Shown in pieces: positions 1 through 8,690 of a stretch of 64,000 nucleotides of DNA; position 1 is the first letter of the stretch, and each line of letters opens with the position of its first letter. Made by a program: the position numbers and the translations under genes. The notes under the pieces were generated by a model, which was not told the DNA's origin, ran no database searches, and saw only the letters and a list, made by a program, of their open reading frames with translations. Origin of the DNA: Ruegeria marina (GTDB taxonomy: Bacteria; Pseudomonadota; Alphaproteobacteria; Rhodobacterales; Rhodobacteraceae); assembly GCF_900101475.1 (NCBI RefSeq), contig NZ_FMZV01000001.1, positions 124,001 through 188,000 of the forward strand, given 5' to 3'.

Positions 1-261
1 TTTGGGTTCGGCCTGTTGCACGGTCTGGGCTTCGCCAGCGTTCTGGGCGAATTCGGCCTGCCCGGCGGGCAGTTCCTGTCCGCGCTCCTGGGCTTCAATA
101 TTGGCGTGGAACTCGGACAACTGACCGTGGTTGCGCTTGCGTTCCTGACGGTTGGCCTCTGGTTCCGGAACAAGCCCTGGTATCGCGGCCGCATCGCCAT
201 TCCGGCGTCGATCGTCATCGCCCTGGTGGGCGCCTACTGGTTCGTCGAGCGCGTCCTCTGA
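1..261 (+). CDS. HupE/UreJ-like membrane protein, C-terminal part
   Basis: The reading frame is open from the first base, so the gene begins upstream of the window and only about 86 C-terminal residues are visible. They begin with an FGFGLLHGLGFA stretch, the Gly/His motif typical of HupE/UreJ-type membrane proteins linked to nickel or cobalt uptake and hydrogenase or urease maturation. Three hydrophobic segments follow, with a short charged loop (RNKPWYRGR) between the last two. The gene ends with TGA and is followed by a tRNA gene. Family membership is fairly clear; the transported substrate cannot be told from this fragment. Confidence 0.7.
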   Translation, partial: FGFGLLHGLGFASVLGEFGLPGGQFLSALLGFNIGVELGQLTVVALAFLTVGLWFRNKPWYRGRIAIPASIVIALVGAYWFVERVL

Positions 262-340
262 TCCGGTGCCACGATCAGCCATTTCGACTGAGACAATATC
301 TTGACCACCTTCGCCGTGACGCCTAAAAGCACTCGACAGT

Positions 341-424
341 GCGGGTGTGGCGGAATGGTAGACGCGAGGGTCTCAAACACCCTTACCGCAAGGTGTGTCG
401 GTTCGAGTCCGACCACCCGCACCA
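341..424 (+). tRNA. tRNA-Leu (anticodon CAA)
   Basis: The sequence folds as a class II tRNA. The acceptor arms GCGGGTG and CACCCGC pair, followed by discriminator A and an encoded CCA end. The anticodon stem AGGGT/ACCCT encloses the loop CTCAAAC, giving anticodon CAA at 374-376, which reads UUG leucine codons. A long variable arm (about 11-13 nt) and the T-loop GTTCGAGTC are present. The two short open frames that cover this stretch are not genes. Confidence 0.96.
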
Positions 425-690
425 CTTTCAAGACAGTGAATGCCATGCCCGCGCCGGGATGAATTGTCTTTTGATCACAAGGGCTTCCCCGCATTTGTCA
501 AAGCGTTTCCAAAAATGTCCATCGTTGGGCGGCTGATTGCACTTTCAACCCGCGCCGATGACAGTTTTGATGCGAAACGGTGGCGAGGCGTAACGCTTTG
601 AACCGCGTGATGTCATTTCAGGGACTACCGCAAAAAAGAACCCCGCGCTGGATGCACGGGGGTCACTTTGCCGACAGGGATTTGGGACGA

Positions 691-1260
691 TCAGCCGCCC
701 CAGGTGCGGACGTCGCCGCAATCCATGTGCACGAAATTGGACCGGTGGTATTTGCCGACGCCGCCTGCGCGGCAGGAACTGGCCGCATTGGCGATCTGGT
801 TGACCGACCGGGAAGCCAGCCGCAGATCCGCGGCCTGTCCCTGCATATGCAGAGAGTTGCGCGCCACCCCCCGAGATTTGCTGCGCAGCATCGCGTTGGT
901 CTGCGGGCTGCGATAGCCCGAGAGCAGCATGTAGGGTTCGCTCACGTCGAGAAGGTTGTGAGATGCTGCCATGATGTCAATCGTGCGCAGATCCATGGTC
1001 TTGACCTGATCGACACGCCAGTCGCGCATGAAGAAGTTGATCTCCTTGACCGCGTCCTTGATGTAATCGCCGTCGATCCAGTAGACCATATCGATCCGTT
1101 CGCCGGTACGACCGGAGTACATGCGGATGCGGCGTATGTCGCCGCCGCCCCGCAGGAAGCCTGCGGCCATGGAATATGTGGGTGCAGCTGTTACGGCTGT
1201 CGCCGCGAATGCCCGAAGAAGCGCGCGCCTCGAAAGGCCCGAAGAACTGGTGTTCGCCAT
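691..1260 (-). CDS. MepK-like murein endopeptidase (DUF882, M15 family)
   Basis: Predicted 189-residue exported zinc peptidase of the YcbK/MepK (DUF882) group, which in Escherichia coli cleaves meso-DAP to meso-DAP crosslinks made by L,D-transpeptidases. The chosen ATG is followed by a Tat-type signal, SRRALLRAF at residues 9-17 and a hydrophobic stretch ending in an Ala-rich region near 33. The catalytic domain shows SGYRS at 114-118, His138 and Asp145 in an HxxGxxxD zinc motif, and His178 with Asp180 near the C terminus. A GTG start 12 codons upstream is possible but would bury the signal. The divergent neighbour is an L,D-transpeptidase, so both ends of the same crosslink chemistry lie together. 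Confidence 0.88.
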   Translation of the reverse strand: MANTSSSGLSRRALLRAFAATAVTAAPTYSMAAGFLRGGGDIRRIRMYSGRTGERIDMVYWIDGDYIKDAVKEINFFMRDWRVDQVKTMDLRTIDIMAASHNLLDVSEPYMLLSGYRSPQTNAMLRSKSRGVARNSLHMQGQAADLRLASRSVNQIANAASSCRAGGVGKYHRSNFVHMDCGDVRTWGG

Positions 1261-1619
1261 GTGACTTTCTGTCCCGTACGTATCCTGCCTGCACACGATG
1301 TTACGCGTACATTGTTAATCTCCATCCCCCCGGATGGCCGAATTTATGGCACAAGGGGATTCGATCGCCAAGAATTCTTTCGGAATCTTGAGGTTTGAGG
1401 CTGATTTTCGGCAGATTTTCGCCCAAACAGGTGATGTGGATTCATCTATCCACGCAAAAATCCGTTCACCTGAAGGGCGTTCGGCGATGCATCCGCGCAT
1501 CAGATGGGACGAGATTTGGCGAGATAAATAGAATGTGAATGGACTTTTCCATTTGGTTCTTGGGAACATTTCAGGGCTTCGCCAGTTTTGAAAAACGCTT
1601 TGGTTTCAGGAAACACCGC
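1261..1619. other. Divergent intergenic region between mepK-like and ldtD-like genes
   Basis: This 359-base stretch separates two divergent murein genes and must carry both promoters. It is less GC-rich than the genes. I see no convincing sigma70 hexamer pair at correct spacing, no tRNA and no intrinsic terminator. An upstream in-frame ATG at 1539 would add 27 residues to the transpeptidase but is not followed by a signal peptide, so this stretch is treated as non-coding. Confidence 0.5.
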
Positions 1620-3233
1620 ATGTCTTTGAGCTTTCGACTTCGCTTTCGCCCCTTGATGACGGCCGCCGTGCTTGCCGGTGCGCTTGCCGTCGTTCCGGTC
1701 TCCGCAGCGATGGCGCAGGTCACCGCCTACAAGCAGGCGGTCGCGGAGGCCAGCTTCGGGGACGAAACCGTCGGCGCATTCTACCGGCAGAATGGCTATC
1801 AGCCGGTCTGGACCGGTGAGGGCGAGGCGTTCCTTGCGCGTCGGGCCGCATTGATCGAAGCCTTGTCAATGGCGGATATCCATGGCCTTCCGGCATCTCG
1901 CTACGATGTCGAAGGTCTGATGGCCAGGATGGCGGCCGCGCACACCGTGCGGGACATGGGGCTGCTTGAGGTGGCCATGAGCCGCGTGTTTGCGCGGTTC
2001 GCCAGCGATATACAGACCGGTTTCCTGGTGCCTTCGGCCATTGACGAGGGCATGGTGCGCGAGGTCGCGCGCCGGGGCGCGGGCGAATACCTGGCCGAGT
2101 TCCAGGCCGCCGATCCGGGCCGTTACCTGCGAGAACTTGCGCCGCATACAACCCAGTACCGCGCCCTGCTGAAGCTCAAGCTGGGCCTCGAGCGGGAATT
2201 GGCCGCAGGGGGCTGGGGGCCGACGGTTCCGGGCGGGAAACTGGCACCGGGAGATTCGGGTGACCGCGTCGTGCAACTGCGCAACCGCCTGATTGCGATG
2301 GGATACATGGATCGCAGCGCGGCCGCGACCTATGACGCCGCGCTTCAGAAGGCGGTACAGTCGTTCCAGTTGGCCCACGGGCTCGAACCGGACGGGATAG
2401 CCGGAGACGCCACGCTGGAAGAGATCAACAGGTCGGTCGCCGATCGCCTGAAATCGGTCATTGTCGCGCTGGAGCGCGAACGCTGGCTGCCCCGCGATCG
2501 GGGCGAGCGCCATATCTTGGTCAACCAGACCGATTTCTCCGCCAAGATCGTCGATCACGGGCGTGTAACATTCGAGACCCGTTCGGTCATCGGGATGAAC
2601 ACCTCGGACCGGCGCAGCCCGGAGTTTTCCGACGAGATGGAGCATATGGTGATCAACCCGAGCTGGTATGTGCCGCGCTCGATCATCACCAAGGAATACC
2701 TGCCGAAATTGCGCAACAACCCCAACGCACACGGGTATCTTGAAATCACCGACAGCCGGGGCCGTCGGGTGGACCGCAACGCCGTCGATTTCAACCAGTT
2801 CTCGACCCGCAGCTTTCCCTTTGCCATGCGCCAGCCGCCGGGCAGGAACAATGCACTGGGGCTGGTCAAGTTCATGTTCCCCAACAAGTACAACATCTAC
2901 CTGCACGACACGCCACAGAAACATCTGTTCGCGCGCGAGGTTCGGGCGTTCTCGCATGGCTGCATCCGCCTGGCCCAGCCGTTCGAGTTCGCCTATGCGC
3001 TGCTGGCGGCTCAGGAGGCCGACCCCAAGAGTTTCTTCCACGGGGTGCTGAACACCGGCAGGGAAACCAAGGTGGACCTGACGCAGCACGTACCGGTACA
3101 TATCATCTATCGCACGGCCTATGTGGACGACCGGGGCAATCCCGGGTTTCGGCGCGATGTTTATGGACGTGACGCAAAGATTTGGGATGCGCTCAGCCGG
3201 GCGGGGGTGGTCCTGACTGCCGTTCAAGGATAA
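1620..3233 (+). CDS. L,D-transpeptidase, LdtD/YcbB type
   Basis: Predicted 537-residue periplasmic L,D-transpeptidase that makes 3-3 crosslinks between DAP residues in peptidoglycan. The start used here gives a clean signal peptide with hydrophobic core around residues 12-28 and AMAQ near 30-33. A scaffold region follows, then a peptidoglycan-binding domain near residues 210-275 (GDSGDRVVQLR onward), then the YkuD catalytic domain with SHGCIRL at 445-451, where Cys448 is the nucleophile. Length and domain order match the large LdtD group rather than the small ErfK group. lpxD follows 36 bases downstream on the same strand, so the two envelope genes may be cotranscribed. Confidence 0.93.
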   Translation: MSLSFRLRFRPLMTAAVLAGALAVVPVSAAMAQVTAYKQAVAEASFGDETVGAFYRQNGYQPVWTGEGEAFLARRAALIEALSMADIHGLPASRYDVEGLMARMAAAHTVRDMGLLEVAMSRVFARFASDIQTGFLVPSAIDEGMVREVARRGAGEYLAEFQAADPGRYLRELAPHTTQYRALLKLKLGLERELAAGGWGPTVPGGKLAPGDSGDRVVQLRNRLIAMGYMDRSAAATYDAALQKAVQSFQLAHGLEPDGIAGDATLEEINRSVADRLKSVIVALERERWLPRDRGERHILVNQTDFSAKIVDHGRVTFETRSVIGMNTSDRRSPEFSDEMEHMVINPSWYVPRSIITKEYLPKLRNNPNAHGYLEITDSRGRRVDRNAVDFNQFSTRSFPFAMRQPPGRNNALGLVKFMFPNKYNIYLHDTPQKHLFAREVRAFSHGCIRLAQPFEFAYALLAAQEADPKSFFHGVLNTGRETKVDLTQHVPVHIIYRTAYVDDRGNPGFRRDVYGRDAKIWDALSRAGVVLTAVQG

Positions 3234-3269
3234 GTCTGCGGGGCGCACCAACAGCGGACGGGGCCCTTC

Positions 3270-4361
3270 ATGCATTTCACCATTTCCCAGATAGCCGAAG
3301 CTCTCGGAACAGAAGCGGCGGGGGATATCGATCTTGTGATCACGCGCGCCGCTGAACCGGCGGATGCAGGACCGGACGACCTGGCTCTGGCGATGTCGCC
3401 GAAATATGCCGAGGCGCTGGGGCATGGAAAGGCGCGTGCGGCGCTGGTTTGGCCCGGCGCCGATTGGAAGGCGATGGGCCTTGCCGCGGCGATCTTCGCA
3501 CCACGACCACGACTGGCGATGGCCGGCGTGACGGCGATGCTGGATCCGGGGCAGGGGGTTGCGCCGGGCATTCATCCTTCAGCCGTTGTCGATCCAAGCG
3601 CCGAGATCGGCGCGGATGTGCGTATCGGGCCACTGAGTGTCATCGGTGCCCGCGCGCGGATTGGCGCGGGTTCTGTGATCGGGCCGCATTGCGTGGTCGG
3701 GATGGATGCCGTTCTGGGACAGAAGGCCTGGCTACGCGAGATGGTCAGCATCGGTGCGCGCGTGACGATCGGCGACCGGTTCATTGCCCAACCGGGGGCG
3801 CGGATCGGCGGCGACGGATTCTCGTTCGTGACGCCCGAGGTATCGGGGGCCGAAAACGCCCGAAAGACGCTGGGCGACCAAGGCGAGGCCAAGGCGCAGG
3901 CCTGGGTCCGCATTCATTCTCTGGGTTCGGTCGAGATCGGCGATGACGTCGAGGTGGGCGCGAATTGCACCGTTGACAACGGCACCATCCGCAACACCCG
4001 GATCGGCGATGGCAGCAAGCTCGACAACCTGGTTCATGTGGGCCACAACACCCGCGTGGGGCGCGATTGCCTGCTGTGTGGCCAGACCGGTGTATCGGGC
4101 TCGGTCGAGATCGGCAACAACGTGGTTCTGGGCGGCCAGACCGGAGTGGTCGACAACATCTTCATCGGGGACGGGGTGATCTCGGGTGGGGGGACCAAGA
4201 TCCTGTCCAATGTGCCCGCGGGCCGGGTGATCATGGGCTATCCGGGCGTGAAGATGGATCTGCACACCGAAATCTACAAGGCGCAGCGGCGACTGCCGCG
4301 AATGATGCGCGACATTGACGACCTGAAAAAGGCAGTTTTCAAACCCGGTTCGAGCGAGTAA
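3270..4361 (+). CDS. lpxD: UDP-3-O-(3-hydroxyacyl)glucosamine N-acyltransferase LpxD
   Basis: Predicted 363-residue LpxD, the third enzyme of lipid A synthesis, which moves a 3-hydroxyacyl chain from ACP to the amino group of UDP-3-O-acylglucosamine in the cytoplasm. The N-terminal domain (about 1-100) is the uridine-binding type. From about residue 105 there are many left-handed beta-helix hexapeptide repeats such as AEIGADVRIG and ARIGAGSVIG. The stretch HVGHN near residue 256 carries the conserved catalytic histidine. A short C-terminal helical segment closes the protein. It is followed 30 bases later by a small ACP gene and then a ketoacyl synthase, suggesting a dedicated acyl supply. Confidence 0.93.
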   Translation: MHFTISQIAEALGTEAAGDIDLVITRAAEPADAGPDDLALAMSPKYAEALGHGKARAALVWPGADWKAMGLAAAIFAPRPRLAMAGVTAMLDPGQGVAPGIHPSAVVDPSAEIGADVRIGPLSVIGARARIGAGSVIGPHCVVGMDAVLGQKAWLREMVSIGARVTIGDRFIAQPGARIGGDGFSFVTPEVSGAENARKTLGDQGEAKAQAWVRIHSLGSVEIGDDVEVGANCTVDNGTIRNTRIGDGSKLDNLVHVGHNTRVGRDCLLCGQTGVSGSVEIGNNVVLGGQTGVVDNIFIGDGVISGGGTKILSNVPAGRVIMGYPGVKMDLHTEIYKAQRRLPRMMRDIDDLKKAVFKPGSSE

Positions 4362-4391
4362 ATCACCCCCAAACCATCACAGGGGACCGAA

Positions 4392-4649
4392 ATGAGCATC
4401 AGCGACCGCGTCATCGCCATCATTGCAGAGCAGGCCGTGCTGGAGCCGTCGGACGTCAGCCCGGAAAGCACGCTCGAGGATCTGGGGATAGACAGCCTGG
4501 GCCTTGTCGAAAGCATCTTTGCCATCGAGGAAGAATTCGACATCTCGATCCCGTTCAACGCCAATGAACCCACGCAGAGCGATTTCGATATCTCGAACGT
4601 GGCGGCGATCATCGCGGGCATCGAAAAACTCGTGGCGGAAAAGGTCTGA
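4392..4649 (+). CDS. Acyl carrier protein, accessory
   Basis: Predicted 85-residue acyl carrier protein. The phosphopantetheine attachment site is Ser35 in DLGIDSLG, and the protein is rich in Asp and Glu as usual for ACPs. It is unlikely to be the housekeeping AcpP because it is not in a fabD-fabG-acpP-fabF cluster and its sequence differs from that near-invariant protein. Its position between lpxD and a ketoacyl-ACP synthase suggests it carries a special acyl chain, perhaps one used for lipid A, by analogy with AcpXL of rhizobia. That role is inference. A GGGGACC stretch just before the ATG serves as ribosome binding site. Confidence 0.88.
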   Translation: MSISDRVIAIIAEQAVLEPSDVSPESTLEDLGIDSLGLVESIFAIEEEFDISIPFNANEPTQSDFDISNVAAIIAGIEKLVAEKV

Positions 4650-4657
4650 CCGCCCCC

Positions 4658-5866
4658 ATGAAACGGGTCGTCATCACCGGTGCTGGCACCATCAACGCGC
4701 TGGGGCACTCGGTGCCCGAGACGCTGGAAGCCATGCGCGAGGGCCGCTGCGGCATTGGCGAACTGGAGTTTCGCGATGTCGAACGGCTGGCGATCAGGAT
4801 CGGCGGACAGGTACGCGGCTTCGAGGCCGAGGGGCGTTTCAATCGCCAGCAGATGTCGCTGTATGACCGGTTCACCCAGTTCACGCTGACTGCTACCAAG
4901 GAGGCGATCGAGCAGTCGGGGCTGGAGTTTCACGGTGAATTGTCGGCCAAATCGGGCGTGGTGCTGGGCACAGCCGGGGGCGGCGTCAGCACCTGGGACG
5001 AGAATTACCGCTCGGTCTATGAAGAGGGCAAGAACCGGGTTCATCCCTTTGTCGTGCCCAAGCTGATGAACAACGCGGCCGCCAGCCATGTGTCGATGGA
5101 GCACAATCTGAAGGGGCCGTCCTTCACCGTGTCGACAGCCTGTGCCTCGTCCAACCATGCGATGGCACAGGCGTTCAGCATGGTGCGCAGCGGCATGGCC
5201 CCGGTGATGATCACCGGGGGATCGGAATCGATGCTGTGTTTCGGCGGGGTCAAGGCCTGGGAAGGCTTGCGTGTGATGTCCAAGGACGCCTGCCGCCCTT
5301 TCAGCGCCAACCGCAACGGCATGGTTCAGGGCGAAGGCGCGGGCGTCTTCGTCTTCGAGGAATACGAGCACGCCAGGGCCCGCGGCGCCGAGATCCTGTG
5401 CGAGGTTTCCGGCTTTGCAATGTCCTCGGACGCCTCGGACATCGTGATGCCGTCGAAACAGGGGGCGGCGCGCGCCATGGCCGGGGCGCTGGCGGATGCC
5501 CGGATCAACCCGGGCGAGGTCGGCTACATCAATGCGCATGGCACCGGTACGGCCGCCAATGACAAGACCGAATGCGCCGCCGTGGCGGATGTGTTCGGCC
5601 CCCATGCCGACAGCCTGATGATCTCGTCGACCAAGTCCATGCATGGGCACCTGATCGGGGGAACCGGGGCGGTCGAGCTTCTGGCCTGCATAATGGCATT
5701 GCGCGATGGGGTGATCGCGCCGACCATCGGCTACGAGGAACCGGACCCCGAATGCGCGCTGGACGTGGTACCGAACGTGGCGCGCGAGGCCAGGGTCGAC
5801 GTGGCGCTGAGCAATGCCTTTGCCTTTGGCGGGCTGAACGCGGTTCTGGCTCTGCGCAAGGTCTGA
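4658..5866 (+). CDS. Beta-ketoacyl-ACP synthase II-like
   Basis: Predicted 402-residue condensing enzyme of the FabF/KAS II type, which joins malonyl-ACP to a growing acyl-ACP. The catalytic triad is visible: Cys162 in STACASS, His294 in NAHGTGT and His331 in SMHGHLIGG, with the usual GTGA glycine loop after it. The gene starts 8 bases after the accessory ACP and is probably translated from the same mRNA. Because of this pairing it is more likely a specialised elongation enzyme working on that ACP than the housekeeping FabF. An intrinsic terminator follows the stop codon. Confidence 0.92.
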   Translation: MKRVVITGAGTINALGHSVPETLEAMREGRCGIGELEFRDVERLAIRIGGQVRGFEAEGRFNRQQMSLYDRFTQFTLTATKEAIEQSGLEFHGELSAKSGVVLGTAGGGVSTWDENYRSVYEEGKNRVHPFVVPKLMNNAAASHVSMEHNLKGPSFTVSTACASSNHAMAQAFSMVRSGMAPVMITGGSESMLCFGGVKAWEGLRVMSKDACRPFSANRNGMVQGEGAGVFVFEEYEHARARGAEILCEVSGFAMSSDASDIVMPSKQGAARAMAGALADARINPGEVGYINAHGTGTAANDKTECAAVADVFGPHADSLMISSTKSMHGHLIGGTGAVELLACIMALRDGVIAPTIGYEEPDPECALDVVPNVAREARVDVALSNAFAFGGLNAVLALRKV

Positions 5867-5881
5867 GTATGAAGGACAAAC

Positions 5882-5914
5882 AGGCCGCCGCGACACATGG
5901 TCGGGCGGCCTTTG
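5882..5914 (+). terminator. Intrinsic terminator after ketoacyl synthase gene
   Basis: AGGCCGCC at 5882-5889 pairs with GGCGGCCT at 5904-5911 and is followed by a T-rich stretch. It lies 15 bases after the stop codon, between convergent genes, and ends the lpxD-ACP-synthase unit. It may also work for the opposing gene. Confidence 0.8.
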
Positions 5915-5929
5915 TCATTCAGGACCGTC

Positions 5930-6544
5930 TCACTCCGAGACGATGTCGACCTTGTCGTAGCCGGCGGTGAAGCCCTTGAGGGACATTTTCAACCGCACGA
6001 CCTGGTCCGGGGCCGGAGCCGGCACCAGGGAAATAGTGGCCTCGGCGCCTTTCTGCATGGCATCGATATCGCCCTGGGTCAGGCCGATCTGGGCCACACA
6101 GCCGATCGGATTGCAGAAGGAATAATTGTAGCGTTTGCCCGGCGCACCGTCGATCTGCAATGTCAGTTGCGCCGGCAGCAGGGTCTCCAACGGCACGATT
6201 ACCGTCGCGCCTGCCACGGCGACACCGCCTTCTTCCAGGCGGAACATCGAAAATTCGGCCATCGGGTTGCCCTTGTCGTCGGTCAGGATCTGCAGGAGCG
6301 AGCAGGGATCGGTCTCGGCTTCGGTCTTGATGCAGGCCAGATCCCAGTCGCCTGTCTTTTCCTTGGAATAGCGCTGACCGAGTTGCGGACCGGAATCGGC
6401 GGGCTGACCAAGATCGAGAAGTTGGTCTGCGGTCTTTTCCTGGCCGGCTGGTGCGGCCTCCCCGGATTGCGTGTCGGTCTGCGCCGCAACCGAGGTCGCC
6501 AATGCAAACAGGGCGGCGGCAAGTGGAAAGAGGGTCTTTTTCAT
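5930..6544 (-). CDS. IalB-family (invasion associated locus B) protein
   Basis: Predicted 204-residue secreted protein of the IalB family, named after a Bartonella protein but widespread in free-living alphaproteobacteria, where the function is unknown. The chosen ATG gives a typical signal peptide, MKKTLFPLAAALFALATSVA, cleaved near residue 21. A low-complexity, Gln/Ala/Asp-rich linker runs to about residue 60, followed by the IalB core with WDLACIKTEAE, CSLLQIL and CNPIGC. The paired cysteines suggest disulfides in the periplasm. The gene stands alone and converges with the ketoacyl synthase gene. Pathogenicity should not be read into the family name. Confidence 0.82.
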   Translation of the reverse strand: MKKTLFPLAAALFALATSVAAQTDTQSGEAAPAGQEKTADQLLDLGQPADSGPQLGQRYSKEKTGDWDLACIKTEAETDPCSLLQILTDDKGNPMAEFSMFRLEEGGVAVAGATVIVPLETLLPAQLTLQIDGAPGKRYNYSFCNPIGCVAQIGLTQGDIDAMQKGAEATISLVPAPAPDQVVRLKMSLKGFTAGYDKVDIVSE

Positions 6545-6983
6545 GAATGCCTCATTGAGAGAATGGCTGCTCAATGTTCCACCTATCACGCGGCGCGAGG
6601 ACTGTCAGCGGGCAAAGGCATGCGTAGGCGAGGATTTGATCGCCAAGTCTGAACATGAAAAAAGGGAACCTGGATCCAGGTTCCCTTTCTATGTTTTCTC
6701 CCCGTCGGACTGGCCGACTTAGTATTATGCACAGACGTTACGAAAGCGCTGGCGAGGGGTCAACAGTTAAGAAGGGGAATTTTCCGAATTCCGGTCAAAT
6801 ACCTGCCTTTGTTCAGGTTTTGATCAATCGGTAGAAAAATGCCGTGCCCTTGGGCACGGCCAGTCTGACAGGGAGGAAGCCCCCCGACGGCAGGACCGCC
6901 CTGGAGGACAATTTGGACTATCGCAGCCAAAGGTTAAGTTAGTATGGTCCATGTAGAACGCTAAAATTCGAGGCACAATCCAT
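6545..6983. other. Intergenic region with several hairpins
   Basis: This 439-base stretch lies between divergent genes. It contains a perfect 28-nt palindrome (6661-6688) with a T6 run on the minus strand, a short hairpin GTCGG/CCGAC (6704-6718), and a near-perfect palindrome GCCGTGCCC/GGGCACGGC (6841-6860). No open frame here looks like a protein. The first two hairpins are described as a possible small RNA. The role of the third is unknown; it could lie in the leader of the ATPase gene. Confidence 0.6.
6658..6720 (-). ncRNA. Possible short sRNA ending in an intrinsic terminator
   Basis: On the minus strand a -10-like CATAAT (6724-6729) is followed by a GTCGG-CCAGT-CCGAC hairpin, an A/G-rich single-stranded stretch, and a long perfect hairpin ending in six Ts. 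That is the architecture of a transcript of about 60 nt that belongs to no neighbouring gene. No good -35 hexamer was found, so the promoter is weakly supported. The hairpin could instead be an isolated terminator or repeat. Confidence 0.4.
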
Positions 6984-8534
6984 ATGGACGGGAAGATTTT
7001 TCTTGGCGGTGGCGGTCCAGACTACGGGGTGGGCCAGTGGCTGGACCTGAAATACGCAAATCGGCACGGGCTGATTGCGGGGGCCACCGGAACCGGCAAG
7101 ACGGTTACGCTTCAAATCCTGGCCGAAGGGTTCTCGGATGCCGGCGTTCCCGTGTTCATGGCGGATGTGAAGGGCGACCTGTCGGGCATGGCGAAATCCG
7201 GCTCTTCGGCGCACAAGCTGCATGGTCCGTTCACCGAGCGGGCCGGGAAGATCGGCTTTGCCGATTTCGACTATCGCGCCTGTCAGGTCACCTTCTGGGA
7301 CCTGTTCGGCGAACAGGGACACCCGGTGCGGACCACGGTGGCCGAGATGGGACCGCTCTTGCTGTCGCAGTTGCTGGAACTGAGCGAGGCGCAGGAAGGC
7401 ATCCTGAACATCGCCTTCCGGCTGGCCGACGAAGAGGGGCTGCCGCTCTTGGACCTCAAGGACCTTCAGGCGCTGCTGGTATGGATCGGCGAGAACGCCA
7501 AATCCCTTTCGCTGCGCTATGGCAATATCTCGCCCGCCTCGGTGGGCGCGATCCAGCGGCGGCTGCTGGTGATCGAGAACCAGGGCGGTGCGCGGCTGTT
7601 CGGCGAACCCGCCTTGGATCTGGCCGACCTGATCCGCACCGATGCCGAGGGGCGCGGCATGGTCAATATCCTCGCCTCGGACAGGCTGATGGCCTCGCCC
7701 AGGCTCTATGCCACCTTCCTGCTCTGGCTGCTCAGCGAACTGTTTGAGGAACTGCCCGAGGTGGGCGATCCGGACAAGCCGAAACTGGTGTTCTTCTTCG
7801 ATGAGGCGCATCTGCTGTTCGACGACGCGCCCAAGGCGCTGATCGACAAGGTGGAACAGGTGGCGCGCCTGATCCGGTCCAAGGGGGTCGGCGTCTATTT
7901 CATCACCCAGAACCCGGCGGACGTGCCCGAGGACATCCTGGGCCAGCTGGGCAACCGCATCCAGCACGCGCTGCGCGCCTTTACCGCCAGGGACCGAAAG
8001 AACTTGCGACTGGCAGCCGAAACCTATCGCGAGAACCCCGCTTTCGATACCGAGGACGCCATCCGCGACGTGGGTGTGGGCGAGGCTGTGACATCGCTGT
8101 TGCAGAAGAAGGGGGTGCCTGGGATCGTCGAGCGCACGCTGATCCGGCCGCCCTCGTCGCAGCTGGGCCCGATCACCCCGGCGGAACGCCGGGCGATCCT
8201 GAACGCCTCCGACATGTCGGGGAAGTATGACACGACGCTGGACCGCAAGTCGGCTTTCGAGATCCTGGCACAGCGGGCCGAGGCGGCGGCGCGCGCGGCC
8301 GAGGCGGCCGAGGTGAAAGCCGAGGCGGCCAGCCCCTGGGAGCGGGAATACAATTCCGCCCGCCGCTATTCCGGCAGCCGGGTCAGCCGGTCGTCGTCAC
8401 AGTCGCCGAAGCGGAGCAGGAAGGAAGACACGCTGACCAGCGCCATGAGCGAGGCGGTGATCAAGGAGTTGAAGGGCACCACCGGCCGCCGCATCGTGCG
8501 CGGCATCCTTGGCAGCCTGTTCAAGGGCCGTTGA
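6984..8534 (+). CDS. HerA-like P-loop ATPase (DUF853)
   Basis: Predicted 516-residue ATPase of the DUF853/YjgR family, a branch of the HerA/FtsK superfamily. Walker A is GATGTGKT at residues 33-40 and Walker B is FFFDEAH near 270-276. A conserved [19 protein letters not shown] segment follows at about 310-330. The C-terminal end is Ala/Glu-rich and then Ser/Arg-rich and is probably flexible. Family members are predicted to be DNA helicases or translocases, but biological roles are poorly known. The gene is single; the hairpin-rich intergenic region precedes it and repeats follow it, so operon context gives no clue. Confidence 0.85.
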   Translation: MDGKIFLGGGGPDYGVGQWLDLKYANRHGLIAGATGTGKTVTLQILAEGFSDAGVPVFMADVKGDLSGMAKSGSSAHKLHGPFTERAGKIGFADFDYRACQVTFWDLFGEQGHPVRTTVAEMGPLLLSQLLELSEAQEGILNIAFRLADEEGLPLLDLKDLQALLVWIGENAKSLSLRYGNISPASVGAIQRRLLVIENQGGARLFGEPALDLADLIRTDAEGRGMVNILASDRLMASPRLYATFLLWLLSELFEELPEVGDPDKPKLVFFFDEAHLLFDDAPKALIDKVEQVARLIRSKGVGVYFITQNPADVPEDILGQLGNRIQHALRAFTARDRKNLRLAAETYRENPAFDTEDAIRDVGVGEAVTSLLQKKGVPGIVERTLIRPPSSQLGPITPAERRAILNASDMSGKYDTTLDRKSAFEILAQRAEAAARAAEAAEVKAEAASPWEREYNSARRYSGSRVSRSSSQSPKRSRKEDTLTSAMSEAVIKELKGTTGRRIVRGILGSLFKGR

Positions 8535-8544
8535 GGGTGCAGGG

Positions 8545-8650
8545 GGCTCTGCCCCCGTCGCCTGTCGGCGACTCCCCCGGAGTACTTGGGACCAGAAAGA
8601 AGCAGGGCTGAATTGTGCTGCTTCTTTCTGGTCCAAAATACTCCGGAGCG
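8545..8650. repeat. GC-rich extragenic repeat with long inverted arms
   Basis: A GGGGG-ctct-type hairpin and a GTCGCC/GGCGAC hairpin are followed by two 29-nt arms (8577-8605 and 8618-8646) that are inverted copies with only two mismatches and a 12-nt spacer. Arms contain ACCAGAAAGAAGCAG. Elements with the same GGAGTA-TTT-GGACC look are common between Rhodobacteraceae genes, and a partial relative lies near 16125 in this window. It sits between convergent genes. Confidence 0.7.
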
Positions 8651-8690
8651 CGAGGCGGAGCCTCGCAAAAAGACCACTGTCGTCTTAAGG

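Noticed and set aside
1866-3575. Long minus-strand frame opposite the transpeptidase and lpxD.
   Set aside because: It lies wholly antisense to two well-supported genes, is rich in Arg, His and Pro as expected from a GC-rich shadow, and shows no domain.
6841-6960. SRP RNA-like segment (AGGGAGGAAGCC after a GCCGTGCCC/GGGCACGGC hairpin).
   Set aside because: The conserved SRP apical sequence with its tetraloop and internal loop is not present; the likeness is limited to a few bases.
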